Source: Chloroflexota bacterium (GTDB lineage: Bacteria; Chloroflexota; Limnocylindria; Limnocylindrales; CSP1-4). From it: DNA of 5,881 nucleotides. The DNA is taken from the NCBI GenBank assembly GCA_025355255.1, contig JANYAA010000428.1:1-5881 (forward strand), given 5' to 3'. A program made the translations under genes and the position numbers. Each line of letters starts with the position of its first letter. Positions within the stretch are counted from its first letter, which is position 1. The notes under the pieces were generated by a model that saw only the letters and a list, made by a program, of their open reading frames with translations, did not search any database and was not told where the DNA came from. This document shows positions 4,591-5,881 of this stretch, piece by piece.

Positions 4591-5881
4591 CCGGACCACG
4601 CCCCCACTCGACGAGTACAGCCGCAAGCGCAACTTCGGCAAGACGCCTGAACCTGCGCCGGGACCTGTTGTTGCGGCGCCACCCGTCGGCGGTCGGAGGT
4701 TCGTGGTCCAGCGGCATCGCGCGACGCGGCTGCACTACGACTTCCGGCTGGAGATCGATGGTGTGCTCGTGTCGTGGGCCGTCCCGAAGGGCCCCACGCT
4801 CGATCCCAGCGTTCGCCGGATGGCCATCCACGTGGAGGATCACCCGCTCGACTACTTCGACTTCGAGGGGCTGATCCCTGCCGGCGAATACGGCGCGGGC
4901 GACGTGATCGTCTGGGACTGGGGCACGTGGGAGCCCGAGGCGGAAACGCCCGACCCGGTCGCCGCCGTGGCGAACGGCGAGCTCAAGTTCCGGCTCCACG
5001 GCAAGAAGCTCTCCGGGCGGTTCACCATCGTCCGCACAATTGGCGAGCGCGAGCAGTGGCTGCTCATCCACAAGCGTGACGAGACCGCCGTGGCCGGGTG
5101 GAATGCCGAGGACCACCCGCAGAGCGTCAAGGCGAACGTGCCCGCGATTGACCTTTCTGGTGCGCGCGAGATGCCGATGCCGAGCTATATCGAGCCCATG
5201 AAGGCCACGCTGGCAAGCCGTCCGTTCCGGGACGAGGACTGGCTGTTCGAGGTCAAGTGGGACGGCTACCGGGTGGAGGCCGTGGTTCGCGACGGCCTGG
5301 TGCGCCTGATCACCCGAAACGGCAAGGACGCCGAGGTCTACTTCCCGGGCTTCCTGACGCCCGCTGCCTGGATCGACGCGCGTGAGGCGATCGTGGACGG
5401 CGAGGTCGTAGCGCTCGATGACGACGGCCGGCCGGACTTCTCGCTCCTCCAGGAGCGGATCAGCGCCGGCAAGTCAGGCGGAGCCCTGAAACTCGTCTAC
5501 CAAGTGTTCGACCTGCTGTACCTCGACGGGCAGTCGCTCCTCGACGTGCCGCTGGAGCAGCGAAAGCGGCTGCTCGAGCGCGTGCTGCGGCCGGCGGCAC
5601 ACGTGAGCTATGCGCGCCACGTGGAGACGGAGGGGATCGCGTTCTTCGACGCCGGAAAGGCACAGGGCCTAGAGGGAATGGTGGCCAAGATGCGCCGCTC
5701 GCGCTACGAGCCAGGGCGACGATCGCCCGCGTGGCTCAAGATCAAGGTACGCCCGGAGCAAGAGCTGGTGGTTGGCGGATGGACCCCGGGGAAGGGGAGT
5801 GCCAAGGGGCTGGGCGCCATTTTGGTGGGTGTCTACGAGGACGGCAGGCTGCGGTTCTGCGGGAGGGTTGGGTCGGGCTTT
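4583..5881 (+). CDS. ligD: DNA ligase D: 3'-phosphoesterase plus ATP-dependent ligase domains, 3' end cut by window
   Basis: The frame stays open for 433 codons from the ATG at 4583 to the window edge. Residues about 10-175 are the LigD 3'-phosphoesterase: YSRKRNFGKT, then H45, RLHYDFRLE with H51, D53 and R55, WAVPKGPTLDP, and HVEDHPLDY with H87 and Y91. These match the known Pseudomonas LigD active-site residues with a constant offset of three. From about 200 comes the adenylyltransferase domain: EVKWDGYR with catalytic K225, TRNGKD (244-249), DGEVV (272-276), FDLLYLDG (309-316), EGMVAK (364-369) and WLKIK (384-388). The OB-fold begins near 392 and is cut. There is no N-terminal polymerase domain, unlike mycobacterial LigD. 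Either a polymerase domain follows the ligase, as in Pseudomonas, or it is encoded separately; the window cannot tell. The protein heals 3' ends and seals breaks held by Ku. It is the third gene of the operon. Confidence 0.96.
   Translation, partial: MADRTTPPLDEYSRKRNFGKTPEPAPGPVVAAPPVGGRRFVVQRHRATRLHYDFRLEIDGVLVSWAVPKGPTLDPSVRRMAIHVEDHPLDYFDFEGLIPAGEYGAGDVIVWDWGTWEPEAETPDPVAAVANGELKFRLHGKKLSGRFTIVRTIGEREQWLLIHKRDETAVAGWNAEDHPQSVKANVPAIDLSGAREMPMPSYIEPMKATLASRPFRDEDWLFEVKWDGYRVEAVVRDGLVRLITRNGKDAEVYFPGFLTPAAWIDAREAIVDGEVVALDDDGRPDFSLLQERISAGKSGGALKLVYQVFDLLYLDGQSLLDVPLEQRKRLLERVLRPAAHVSYARHVETEGIAFFDAGKAQGLEGMVAKMRRSRYEPGRRSPAWLKIKVRPEQELVVGGWTPGKGSAKGLGAILVGVYEDGRLRFCGRVGSGF

Noticed and set aside
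3540..4641. Long minus-strand open frames (301 and 260 codons) antisense to the oxidoreductase
   Set aside because: They mirror a clear LLM-family coding frame. Their translations are Ser/Arg/Pro-rich low-complexity sequence without motifs, as expected of GC-rich antisense frames.
4373..5116. A 247-codon minus-strand open frame across the oxidoreductase/ligD junction
   Set aside because: The plus strand here encodes diagnostic LigD phosphoesterase motifs, and the antisense translation shows no family likeness.
1..5881. CRISPR arrays, tRNA/rRNA genes, insertion sequences or attachment sites
   Set aside because: I saw no regularly spaced direct repeats, tRNA-like or rRNA sequence, transposase motifs or terminal inverted repeats. 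The window is compact ordinary coding sequence apart from two intergenic regions.

Overview
This is a GC-rich, densely packed bacterial window. It carries a DNA-end-repair (non-homologous end joining, NHEJ) locus preceded by three small accessory genes. The high GC content, frequent GTG starts, the LLM-type (possibly F420-dependent) oxidoreductase and the Ku/LigD pair fit an actinobacterial or Chloroflexota-like soil or freshwater bacterium. That placement is an inference; there is no rRNA or other phylogenetic marker.

Left part (1-1684). A minus-strand polytopic membrane protein of unknown function runs off the left edge (start codon at 413). A 206-bp divergent intergenic region, rich in inverted repeats, separates it from two plus-strand genes. 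The first is a small membrane-anchored protein with one CxxCH haem-attachment motif (620-1057). The second is a 180-residue protein of unknown function (1142-1684) whose two halves look similar to each other.

Middle (1690-2713). A minus-strand stand-alone 5'-3' exonuclease/flap-endonuclease-like protein (1690-2559) converges on the unknown gene with a 5-bp gap. On its other side it diverges from the NHEJ operon across a 154-bp intergenic region. That region holds two adjacent dyads at 2595-2607 and 2611-2622, plausible shared control sites.

Right part (2714-5881). Three tightly coupled plus-strand genes follow. They are ku (GTG start, Lys/Arg-rich tail), an LLM-class flavin-dependent oxidoreductase, and a LigD-type ATP-dependent DNA ligase with an N-terminal 3'-phosphoesterase domain, cut by the right edge. 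The ku stop overlaps the oxidoreductase start by 4 bp, and the oxidoreductase stop overlaps the ligD start by 8 bp. Ku binds double-strand ends, the phosphoesterase domain cleans 3' ends and the ligase seals them. A divergent flap/5' nuclease could trim 5' ends. The oxidoreductase has no obvious place in this pathway, and its embedding between ku and ligD is the most unusual feature of the window.
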